33,481 bases of DNA from an uncultured Clostridia bacterium. Its GTDB lineage: Bacteria > Bacillota > Clostridia > Lachnospirales > Lachnospiraceae. The notes below the pieces were generated by a model. The model did not search any database. It saw nothing but the letters and a program-made list of their open reading frames with translations, and had not been told where the DNA came from. Both the position numbers and the translations under genes were made by a program. The stretch spans positions 1-33,481 of the forward strand of contig CAMHMG010000002.1 of assembly GCA_946186175.1 (NCBI GenBank), given 5' to 3'. Below, one piece after another: positions 16,899 through 25,580 of this stretch (its first letter is position 1; the number at the start of each line of letters is the position of its first letter).

Positions 16899-19061
16899 AT
16901 GAAATTATGTATGGGTTGTATGAATCAGATGGATGACCATCTAAAAGTCTGTCCACATTGCGGTTTTGATGAATCTTCATTGAAACAGGAGTCATTCTTT
17001 CTTGATCCTGGAACGATCATAGGCGGTAAGTATATTGTGGGAAAAGTACTTAAGTATGGCGGCCATACCGTATCGTATCTTGGAATGGATGCTGAGGTTA
17101 ATCGCAAGGTGGTAGTTAATGAATATCTTCCAAGTGATTTTTCAACCCGTTCAGAAGAGGAAACTGAGATTACAATCTATTCAGGCGAAGCACAGATTCA
17201 ATTTGAGAAGGGGTTAACGAATTTCCTTAATGAGGCTAATAAGATACAGTCATTGGGGAATCCCGAAGGAATTGCAAAGGTATATGACTGCGTCGCAGAG
17301 AATGACACCGGATATGTTATTTCAGAATATCTTGAGGGCAAGACCTTAAAGGAAATACTTGATTCCGGAAAAAGATATAACGTTAACGAAACGACGTCAT
17401 TCATATGCAAGATTCTTAAAGGATTGTCGAAGGTTCACCCAATGAATGTCATTCATTGTGATATATCTCCCGAGACAATTATGGTGACGGATTCAGGAGA
17501 CATCAAACTTCTTGATTTTGGTGCTACAAGATATGTGACAACTGCTAATTCCAAAAGTCTTTCAATTATTCTCAAACAGGGTTATGCGCCCGAAGAACAA
17601 TACAGAAGCAGCGGGAAACGAGGTCCGTGGACGGATGTATATGCATTGGGCGCGGTTATGTATCGGATGATTACGGGAATTGTTCCGCAGGAGTCTGTGG
17701 AAAGAGCGTTAGTTGATGAACTAAAGGATCCATCCAAAATGGGAATATCCATTCCGGCAAATATTGAGAATGCCTTGATGAATGCTTTGAATGTATTTGC
17801 AGAGGAAAGAACCAAGAATGCGGATGCATTTCTTAGAGAGTTAAAGGATCCGGGAACTAAGAGGGTCAAGGTTAGCAATAGGAAAAACGAGACCAGCAAA
17901 GTCCCGACCTGGGCTAAGGTATTAGTGGCTTCATTATTGTTGATAGTTGTTGCGGGAGGAGTATTTCTTGTCGTTAATCCACTGGGAAATAAAGGTGGAG
18001 ATGCAACAGAGAAGACATACACTATTCCGTATCTTTCGGGGGAAACTTATAAAGAAGATCTGTTGCCTGGAATAACATTAATTCCAAAGTATGTATATGA
18101 TCCTGATAATGATGGAAAGATTATAAGCCAGTCTTTGGCTCCCAAAGTTCTTACATCAGGAAAGTATGGTGATGTTGAAGTTAATGAAGATAAAGCTTCA
18201 GGAACTATGACGGTTCAGGTTGCATCCAAAGATTATGTGGCTTACAGCGATATCAAGGATAAGTGGAAGATGCATGCAGATCAGATGAAGGAAGGTCTTG
18301 GATTAGAAGATACACAGATGGATGCTAGGGATGATGAAAAAGGTCCTTATAATACTATCAAGGAATTAAATATTAAGGGAAAAGAACCACTGACAGCTGA
18401 TAAGATCAATGCGGATACGGAAGATGATTATATCAAGATTTCCGACATAGAGACGGTCAGCTATTATGCAAAGAACTTCTTCTATTGGGAGAAATTCGGT
18501 GACCATGTAGGAGAGAATATTAATGATATTAAGACACAGCCTGTATATAAGCTTGATTCGGGAGAGCGGACAGAGGATGGGACAGATGATATTACAAAAG
18601 ACCCTGCAATTGTAGATGCCGGATGGTATTCTTTTGATAAAATAGGAGGATATATATTCAAGCAGAAGGTTGATCCTGATGCAAAGGTTGATTGCAGCGG
18701 AGAACTGGACAAAGACATACAGCCATTGCTATGTGTTGTTGGTGAAGACAAATATATCACACATCAAGGAAAGGGTAAGGATGTCAAAGAAACATTACAA
18801 AATCTTGGATTTACTGATATAACATTTGGGGGCAGTGGTAAGGAGAATCATGAAGTACAGGAAGTTCAGATAAGTTATACCGGAGATAAAGATGTGTTCT
18901 ATAGTGATGATAATGGACAAAAATTCTTCAAATCAGATGACGGTATCAGTTTTGTAATAGTTACAAAAGAGCCGGTTCCGGTTACACCACAGGCACCTAG
19001 ACAGAGACAAACGTCTAGTCCATCAAATACTACAGACTTGGATCGGGAACAGGAAAATTAA
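16899..19061 (+). CDS. Zinc-ribbon receptor-like pseudokinase (transmembrane, PASTA-like extracellular region)
   Basis: CMGC-x10-CPHC; kinase fold recognisable (LLDFGATRY, YAPEEQY, GPWTDVYALGAVMYRM) but VAIK Lys is Asn (VVVNEYLP), HRD is HCD, catalytic-loop Asn is Thr (DISPETIM), Gly-loop is KYGGHTVSY. TM WAKVLVASLLLIVVAGGVFLVV. Confidence 0.88.
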   Translation: MKLCMGCMNQMDDHLKVCPHCGFDESSLKQESFFLDPGTIIGGKYIVGKVLKYGGHTVSYLGMDAEVNRKVVVNEYLPSDFSTRSEEETEITIYSGEAQIQFEKGLTNFLNEANKIQSLGNPEGIAKVYDCVAENDTGYVISEYLEGKTLKEILDSGKRYNVNETTSFICKILKGLSKVHPMNVIHCDISPETIMVTDSGDIKLLDFGATRYVTTANSKSLSIILKQGYAPEEQYRSSGKRGPWTDVYALGAVMYRMITGIVPQESVERALVDELKDPSKMGISIPANIENALMNALNVFAEERTKNADAFLRELKDPGTKRVKVSNRKNETSKVPTWAKVLVASLLLIVVAGGVFLVVNPLGNKGGDATEKTYTIPYLSGETYKEDLLPGITLIPKYVYDPDNDGKIISQSLAPKVLTSGKYGDVEVNEDKASGTMTVQVASKDYVAYSDIKDKWKMHADQMKEGLGLEDTQMDARDDEKGPYNTIKELNIKGKEPLTADKINADTEDDYIKISDIETVSYYAKNFFYWEKFGDHVGENINDIKTQPVYKLDSGERTEDGTDDITKDPAIVDAGWYSFDKIGGYIFKQKVDPDAKVDCSGELDKDIQPLLCVVGEDKYITHQGKGKDVKETLQNLGFTDITFGGSGKENHEVQEVQISYTGDKDVFYSDDNGQKFFKSDDGISFVIVTKEPVPVTPQAPRQRQTSSPSNTTDLDREQEN
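17901..18974 (+). repeat. Sensor-module repeat, copy 1 (TM + extracellular region)
   Basis: 1074 nt, same length as copy 2 at 20177-21250, with long near-identical stretches such as attccaaagtatgtatatgatcctgataatga. Confidence 0.85.
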
Positions 19062-19080
19062 TTGCGAAATATATTAATAC

Positions 19081-20122
19081 AGAGAATACAACAATACCCA
19101 CACTAGACACATTGTCTGATGATGTGAAATTTGATTAGGAGATCATACATATGAAGATATGTTACCACTGTATGACACAGATAAAATATGAAAAACAGAA
19201 TATCTGTCCGTGTTGTGGGAAACCGCTTATTGTCGAACCAGTTGGTGAAAGGTTCCTAAGACCCGGGACATTGCTCAATGACAAGTATTTAGTCGGATAT
19301 CCATTGGGTAACGGTGGTTTTGGCAATACATATATCGGATGGGATGAAATCTTGTCAAGAAAAGTGACAATTAAGGAGTTCTATCTTGAACAGTGTATGA
19401 GACGTAATAACGACGGCAATACGGTATCTGTCACAACAGAACAATTCCGTTCCCGTTTCCAGAAAGGATTAGAACGTTTTATCAAAGAGGCAAGCAGTAT
19501 TATGTCTCTTAGTGATATTAAGGGCGTTGTGGATATAGACAATTATTTTGAAGCGAACGGGACAGGATACATTATTATGGAGCATCTTGAGGGCAAGGAT
19601 GTAAGACAGATACTTAAAGAGTCGGGCGGCAGAATGGATTACATGTGGTGCAGGGATGTAATCCTGAGTGTTTTATATATTCTTAGAGAAGTTCACGCAA
19701 GAGGAGTTCTTCACAGGGATATAGCACCCGACAATATATTCATTACCAATGATGGTCTTATCAAGTTAATCGATTTTGGAGCCGCAAAATATGCTGCATA
19801 TGTCACTGAAATGACAACTCAGATAGTGGTTAAGAATGGCTATGCTCCGATTGAACAGTACAGCAGGAATGCACCTCAGGGTCCATACACAGATGTGTAT
19901 GCAGTTGCAGCTACATTTTACAAAATGCTTACAGGTCAGAAGCCTATTAATGCTATCGACAGGTTGAGTGATGACAAATTAATAATACCTTCGGAGATGG
20001 GTATTGCGATACCTGAACAGGCTGAGAATGCTATTATGGTCTGTCTCAATGTGCAGCCGCAATACAGACTTCAAAGCGCGGATGAATTCATAGAAGCATT
20101 GGGAGGATTGAAATTTGTTCCA
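19081..20122 (+). repeat. Leader + kinase-module repeat, copy 1
   Basis: 1042 nt, same length as copy 2 at 21459-22500; the 70-nt leader matches copy 2 at 60/70 positions by manual count. Confidence 0.85.
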
Positions 20123-21331
20123 AAGCTTGAAACTGAGTGGAAATTACCTAAGGTTAAGGAAAGCAAAGTAAATGATGTGCCCAAATGGGCAAAATTGCTG
20201 GTGGCATCTATAGCAGTGATAGTTGTTTTAGGAGGAGTATTCCTTACGGTGAATTCACTGGGAAGTAAAGGTGGAAATGCTCAAGAGATGACATACACTA
20301 TCCCGGATCTTTCGGGAAAGAATTATAAAGAAGATTTGTTAGAAGGAGTAACATTAATTCCAAAGTATGTATATGATCCTGATAATGACGGAGAGATTAT
20401 CAGTCAGTCGCTGGCTCCCAGAATTCTCCCATCAGGAAAGTATGGTGATATTGAAGTTAATGAAGGTAAAGCATCAGGGACTATGACGGTTCATGTGGCA
20501 TCCAAAGATTATGTGGCTTACAGCGATATCAAGGATAAGTGGAATATGCATGCAGATCAGATGAAGGAAGATATTGGATTAAAAGATACGCAGATGGATG
20601 TCAGAAAAGAAGAATTAGGTCCTTATAATACCATTAAGGAAATAAAGATAAAAGGAAAAGAAACCTTGACAGCTGATAAGATTAATGCGGACACAGAAGA
20701 TGATTATATCAGGATTGCCGACATAGAGACGGTCAGTTATTATGCAAAGGACTTCTTCTATTGGGAGAAATTCGGTGACTATGTAGGTGAGAATATTAAT
20801 GATATCAGGATGCAACCGGTATATAAGCTCGATTCGGGAGAGCGGACAGAGGATGGGACAGGTGATATCACAGACGACCCTGCAATTGTAGATGCCGGAT
20901 GGTATTCTTTTGATAATAATGATGGATATATATTCAGGCAGAATGTTGATCCTGATGCAAGGGTTGATTGCAGTGGAGAGTTGGACAAAGCCATACAGCC
21001 GTTGCTATGTGTGGTTGGTGAAGGTAAATATATTACGCATAACGGAACAGGTAAGTCTATGAAAGAATCATTACAGAATCTTGGATTTACTGATATAACA
21101 TTTGAGGGGAGTATGAATGAGAATCATGAAGTACAGGAAGTTCAGATAAGTTATACCGGAGATAAAGATGTGTTCTATAGTGATGATTATGGACATAAAT
21201 TCTTCAAATTAGATGACGGTATCAGTTTTGTAATAGTTACAAAAGAGCCGGCTACACAGGCGCCCAGACGATCATCTCCGTCAAAACCGGATATTTCATC
21301 ATCATCGGACTTAGATCTTGACTATAGATAA
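19151..21331 (+). CDS. Zinc-ribbon transmembrane Ser/Thr kinase with PASTA-like extracellular region
   Basis: CYHC-x11-CPCC; GNGGFGNTYIG, VTIKEFY, LHRDIAPDNIF, LIDFGAA, YAPIEQY; TM WAKLLVASIAVIVVLGGVFLTV; extracellular part highly similar to that of 16899-19061. Confidence 0.92.
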   Translation: MKICYHCMTQIKYEKQNICPCCGKPLIVEPVGERFLRPGTLLNDKYLVGYPLGNGGFGNTYIGWDEILSRKVTIKEFYLEQCMRRNNDGNTVSVTTEQFRSRFQKGLERFIKEASSIMSLSDIKGVVDIDNYFEANGTGYIIMEHLEGKDVRQILKESGGRMDYMWCRDVILSVLYILREVHARGVLHRDIAPDNIFITNDGLIKLIDFGAAKYAAYVTEMTTQIVVKNGYAPIEQYSRNAPQGPYTDVYAVAATFYKMLTGQKPINAIDRLSDDKLIIPSEMGIAIPEQAENAIMVCLNVQPQYRLQSADEFIEALGGLKFVPKLETEWKLPKVKESKVNDVPKWAKLLVASIAVIVVLGGVFLTVNSLGSKGGNAQEMTYTIPDLSGKNYKEDLLEGVTLIPKYVYDPDNDGEIISQSLAPRILPSGKYGDIEVNEGKASGTMTVHVASKDYVAYSDIKDKWNMHADQMKEDIGLKDTQMDVRKEELGPYNTIKEIKIKGKETLTADKINADTEDDYIRIADIETVSYYAKDFFYWEKFGDYVGENINDIRMQPVYKLDSGERTEDGTGDITDDPAIVDAGWYSFDNNDGYIFRQNVDPDARVDCSGELDKAIQPLLCVVGEGKYITHNGTGKSMKESLQNLGFTDITFEGSMNENHEVQEVQISYTGDKDVFYSDDYGHKFFKLDDGISFVIVTKEPATQAPRRSSPSKPDISSSSDLDLDYR
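20177..21250 (+). repeat. Sensor-module repeat, copy 2
   Basis: See copy 1 at 17901-18974; equal length, colinear, no net indel. Confidence 0.85.
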
Positions 21332-21458
21332 GTGTCCAAAACCAGGATTGACAACGAGGTCAACTTGTATAATTATGGATTATTATTTATAAGGAATTCC
21401 TATTGCAAGATTATCATTTAACCTTATTCTACAGATTAAACAGGAAACTGTTCAATAT

Positions 21459-22500
21459 AGAGAAGACACCGATACCCACACCGGACAGATTGTCTGATGA
21501 TGTGAAAATTGATTAGGAGAATATACCTATGAAGATATGTTACCATTGTATGATGAGGATTGAAAACAATACGGGAGATATATGTACCAACTGTGGAAAG
21601 CCTTTGATTCAACAGCCGGTAGAAGCCAGGTATTTAAAACCCGGAACAGAATTACATGACAAATATGTTGTTGGATATCCTATTGGTAACGGTGGATTTG
21701 GCAATACATATATCGGATGGGACAAGGTGCTGTGCCGTAAAGTTGCAATTAAGGAATTCTATCCTGAACAATATATTTCAAGGAGAAATGACGGAGTTAC
21801 TGTTTCCGTATCTACGGAAACCATGCAGCCCAGATTTCGAAGAGGGCTGCAACAATTTATTGAAGAGGCAAGAAGTGTTGCATCTCTTCATGATATTAAA
21901 GGTGTAGTTGAAATATCCAAATTCTTTGAAGAGAATGGAACCGGATATATTATAATGGAATATCTTGAGGGAATGGATGTCAAGACGATCCTTGAGAAAT
22001 CAGGCAATAAAAAGGATTATGAGTGGTGCAGAAGAGTAGTTCTCACAGTGCTTTATACACTAAGAGAGATTCATAAGAGAGGAGTACTACACAGAGATAT
22101 TGCACCTGATAATATATTTGTTACATATGAAGGCGTTATCAAGCTGATCGACTTTGGCGCGGCAAAACATGCGTCTGCACTTGCCAACATGAAGGCAGAA
22201 GTTGTTCTGAAAGTCGGATACGCGCCTATTGAGCAGTACAGTAAGGAGGCACCTCAGGGACCTTATACAGACCTGTACGCAGTGGCGGCGTTATTCTATA
22301 GGATGCTTACCGGTCAGAAACCAATACCGGCTAATGAAAGAATCAATAATGAAAATCTGGTTACGCCATCGGAAATGGGTGTTATTCTTCCCGAACAGGC
22401 AGAGATGGCCATCATGATGTGCTTAAATGTTCAGCCCAAATTCAGATTACAGAGTGCAGATGAATTTATGGAAGCATTAGATGGAAATAATTTTGTTCCT
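21459..22500 (+). repeat. Leader + kinase-module repeat, copy 2
   Basis: See copy 1 at 19081-20122. Confidence 0.85.
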
Positions 22501-23529
22501 ATATATGAGCCTGAGTGGATTTTACCTCCTGTTGAGGAGAAAAAAAGATTTTCCACACTTCCGATTGGTACAAGAATCGGAATTGCGTTTGCATCGACAA
22601 TTTTGATTGCGGGAATTGTTGTGGGAGGCATCTTCGCTTTTGGCAATGATGATAGGAAATCTACATTGGTTGTTGATGGCAGAGAAACTACGCTTGCAGA
22701 TTTGGTGGGAAAAGATGAAGAAGAGGCGGTTTCTGAATTAACCCAAATAGGAATTGATGATTATTCTATAGTATATGAATTCAGCGAGAAACCTGAGGGA
22801 GCAGTGATAAGTCAGAGTATTAATGCAGGTACCATAACGGTTGATGATAATACTAACATTTTGCTGACTGTAAGTGGTGGAGATGAGAAGTATTCTCTGT
22901 TAGATTACTCGGATAAGAGTGTAGATGATATAGTTGATTATTTTTCAAATCATAATTTTCAGATTTTGGATACTGTTTATCCGGGTGGTGAATCGGTAGT
23001 TGTAGACAGTGATGTTCAAAGTACAGAGACTGCCAAGAACGGCGTTATTAATATACTTCGCCAGTATTCGGATGATACTGCGGCAGGATTATGTTACAGT
23101 CAGTCAATAGAACCGGGAACAGTATGCAATGGGTCTGAGGAAGTGACATTTGCAGTTTCATGTGGCAAGGTCTCTGATTATGAGATTGTAATACCCGATT
23201 TTTCAGGTAAAGGAAAAAGCAAGGTCGAAGAGATGATGAAAGAGGCAGGACTTGCGGATTATCTGGAAATTGAATATGAAGAAGGTATATACAGTGACCA
23301 GATTAAGAAGGGTAAAGTATGTGATCAGAGTTTGTCTACTGATTACGTATATAACACTTTGGAGAAGAAAGCTTATAAGCTTGTAAATGGTGTCAGGAAG
23401 AATGAGCAGAGTGATGGCAAGATCATTTTTTGGTTAAGTGAGGGACCGGCTCAGGAAATGACAACAGAATCATCAGAAGATGAAGATTATGAACTTCAAG
23501 AGAGTATCATCTATGACACGGATCTTTGA
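21529..23529 (+). CDS. Zinc-ribbon transmembrane Ser/Thr kinase with PASTA-like extracellular repeats
   Basis: CYHC-x11-CTNC; GNGGFGNTYIG, VAIKEFYP, LHRDIAPDNIF, LIDFGAA, YAPIEQY; TM IGIAFASTILIAGIVVGGIFAF; PASTA-like LADLVGKDEEEAVSELTQIGI...GAVISQSINAGT and IPDFSGKGKSKVEEMMKEAGL. Confidence 0.92.
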   Translation: MKICYHCMMRIENNTGDICTNCGKPLIQQPVEARYLKPGTELHDKYVVGYPIGNGGFGNTYIGWDKVLCRKVAIKEFYPEQYISRRNDGVTVSVSTETMQPRFRRGLQQFIEEARSVASLHDIKGVVEISKFFEENGTGYIIMEYLEGMDVKTILEKSGNKKDYEWCRRVVLTVLYTLREIHKRGVLHRDIAPDNIFVTYEGVIKLIDFGAAKHASALANMKAEVVLKVGYAPIEQYSKEAPQGPYTDLYAVAALFYRMLTGQKPIPANERINNENLVTPSEMGVILPEQAEMAIMMCLNVQPKFRLQSADEFMEALDGNNFVPIYEPEWILPPVEEKKRFSTLPIGTRIGIAFASTILIAGIVVGGIFAFGNDDRKSTLVVDGRETTLADLVGKDEEEAVSELTQIGIDDYSIVYEFSEKPEGAVISQSINAGTITVDDNTNILLTVSGGDEKYSLLDYSDKSVDDIVDYFSNHNFQILDTVYPGGESVVVDSDVQSTETAKNGVINILRQYSDDTAAGLCYSQSIEPGTVCNGSEEVTFAVSCGKVSDYEIVIPDFSGKGKSKVEEMMKEAGLADYLEIEYEEGIYSDQIKKGKVCDQSLSTDYVYNTLEKKAYKLVNGVRKNEQSDGKIIFWLSEGPAQEMTTESSEDEDYELQESIIYDTDL

Positions 23530-23596
23530 GACAAGAAATTGACAGGTGATAAGATATATAAGGTAATGAGAGCAGCTTTAGAGGAGAGTAGTAATA

Positions 23597-24631
23597 ATGG
23601 GAAAGAAATTGGTGGATCCTAACAGGTTATGCATGGGATGCATGATGGAATATAACAGACCGGCAAAATATTGTCCGTACTGCGGGTTTAATGAGAGAGA
23701 ATATAAAAAACCGCAAAACAGCCTACCTATGCGAGAGATAATCAATGGAAAATATCTCGTTGGCAAAGTGTTAGGGATAGGCGGATTCGGTATAACATAT
23801 GTTGGATGGGACTTCTACCAGAGCAAGAAGGTCTGCATTAAAGAATACTTTCCCAGACAGTTGGCAGTAAGAAGTTCAGCAGGAAATTCATATTCAGAGA
23901 TGCTGTCGGTCTCTGTACAGTATACAATTAATCCAACCCAGTTTACATCAAGCCCTACAAGGGAAGAACGGGCTTATGCAAAGGGTCTTGAAGCGTATAT
24001 TAAAGAAGCTGAGAATTTGTCAAAGTTCTATCTGATGCCGGGAATAGTTTCTGTAAGAGATTTCTTCTATGGTAACAGGACGGCATATATTGTTATGGAA
24101 TATATCAATGGAATTGATATGAAGAAATATACAAAAGCTAAGGGCGGAAGATTGACACCGGATGAAGTGTTTGGTTTGCTCAAGGATGTTATTAAGGCGT
24201 TAAATGAGGTTCATAAGAAGAACATTATACATCGCGATATCAGTCCGGATAATATAATGCTTACCAATGATGGAAAGGCGAAACTTATTGATTTTGGTGC
24301 AGCCAAGGATTACGAAAATAATGAAAAAACCCCTGTTCAGCTGAAACAAGGATACGCACCTATTGAACAATATTCAAAAACCGGTAATCAGGGACCGTGG
24401 AGTGATGTTTACAGTATGTGTGCCAGCATTTATTATCTGCTGACCGGAACAAGAATTCCTAATGCCAAAGAAAGGCAGGAAAAGGATACGGTTATGCTAC
24501 TTCAGGCAATGGGAGTACCTGTATCCGAAGAGATAGATCTGGCCATACGAAAAGGTTTGTCAATACAACCCGAAGACAGATATCAGACAATGGGTGAACT
24601 ATATAAGGATCTATATGGAGAAGTAATATAA
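23597..24631 (+). CDS. Soluble zinc-ribbon Ser/Thr kinase
   Basis: CMGC-x10-CPYC; GIGGFGITYVG, VCIKEYFP, IIHRDISPDNIM, LIDFGAA, YAPIEQY; ends after the kinase fold with no TM. Confidence 0.93.
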   Translation: MGKKLVDPNRLCMGCMMEYNRPAKYCPYCGFNEREYKKPQNSLPMREIINGKYLVGKVLGIGGFGITYVGWDFYQSKKVCIKEYFPRQLAVRSSAGNSYSEMLSVSVQYTINPTQFTSSPTREERAYAKGLEAYIKEAENLSKFYLMPGIVSVRDFFYGNRTAYIVMEYINGIDMKKYTKAKGGRLTPDEVFGLLKDVIKALNEVHKKNIIHRDISPDNIMLTNDGKAKLIDFGAAKDYENNEKTPVQLKQGYAPIEQYSKTGNQGPWSDVYSMCASIYYLLTGTRIPNAKERQEKDTVMLLQAMGVPVSEEIDLAIRKGLSIQPEDRYQTMGELYKDLYGEVI

Positions 24632-24647
24632 CGAAGGGAGAACACTG

Positions 24648-25559
24648 ATGATAGAATATCGTTTTCATTGGCAGACATGGGTTGGAATAATTACGCTGAC
24701 ATTAATAATGATATTATCTATGTTTTTGCCGGATGGTCAGGTTCAGAAAAAAGATGGCAGTTCGGTTATAAGAATTGCAGTTGCAAAATGGGGTCTGACA
24801 GTGGACGAAGATGATATTGATACATCCAGAATGCAGTTAGAAGAGGGGAAGAAGATAGATAATAACCGGGTAATACCCGTGGTCAGACTGTGGGGATGGA
24901 TGATTATAGTCCCTATTATGCTGTCAGCCGTATCGATTACATTTATGTTAGCAAGAAAAAGAACATTGTGTGCACTGCTCATTGTTGACGGATTTGTAAC
25001 TGTGTTATGTGAGATGATCATCAGGATACGAGTACCATCAAAATTGTTCTGGGAGGAAGGCTTTAAGAGTGCAGCCTCAATAACAATAATTGTCTTAGCT
25101 GTGGTGGTGATCATTTATGGATTTTTGTGTATTGGTCTGTTGAAAGTTAAAGATAGTGTAATAGAGAATTCTAATATATATGATGATGTGTTAATAAATG
25201 AAACAGATATAAAGCAGCAAAGACAGGAGACGCTAAAGCCGATCCGAATGGTTGGAAGTATATTAGGCGTCCGTGGTGAGTATGTCGGTCAGAGCATAGA
25301 AATTCATGGTGGAGAAGAGATAATACTCGGAAGAGATCCCAAAATGTGCATGTTGGTATTCAGTAACAAAAAAGTCAGTCGCCGACAATGTGGTATAAGA
25401 TACAATTCAACTAACGGATATTATCAGGCGATAGATTATTCATCTAACGGTACGACATTATCCGATGGTACGCTTCTTACAACCTCTGAATATACACCTC
25501 TTCCGGCAGGTACGGTATTGTATATGGCAGGTGGTCAGGAAGCTGTCAAGTTAGTATAG
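24648..25559 (+). CDS. Membrane protein with C-terminal FHA-like domain
   Basis: TM segments WVGIITLTLIMILSMFLP, WMIIVPIMLSAVSITFML, LCALLIVDGFVTVLC, ITIIVLAVVVIIYGFLCIGLL; FHA-like LGRDPKMCMLVFSNKKVSRRQCGIRY...DYSSNGTTLSDG. Confidence 0.88.
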   Translation: MIEYRFHWQTWVGIITLTLIMILSMFLPDGQVQKKDGSSVIRIAVAKWGLTVDEDDIDTSRMQLEEGKKIDNNRVIPVVRLWGWMIIVPIMLSAVSITFMLARKRTLCALLIVDGFVTVLCEMIIRIRVPSKLFWEEGFKSAASITIIVLAVVVIIYGFLCIGLLKVKDSVIENSNIYDDVLINETDIKQQRQETLKPIRMVGSILGVRGEYVGQSIEIHGGEEIILGRDPKMCMLVFSNKKVSRRQCGIRYNSTNGYYQAIDYSSNGTTLSDGTLLTTSEYTPLPAGTVLYMAGGQEAVKLV

Positions 25560-25580
25560 ACAATAGGGAGAGAATAAAAG

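Noticed and set aside
16899-19061. Calling the 16899 kinase a pseudogene
   Set aside because: The 720-codon frame is intact with ribbon, TM and sensor preserved and has a normal start region, which fits a functional pseudokinase better than decay.
23540-23596. TTGACA before the soluble kinase gene as a promoter
   Set aside because: No acceptable -10 at 16-18 nt spacing.
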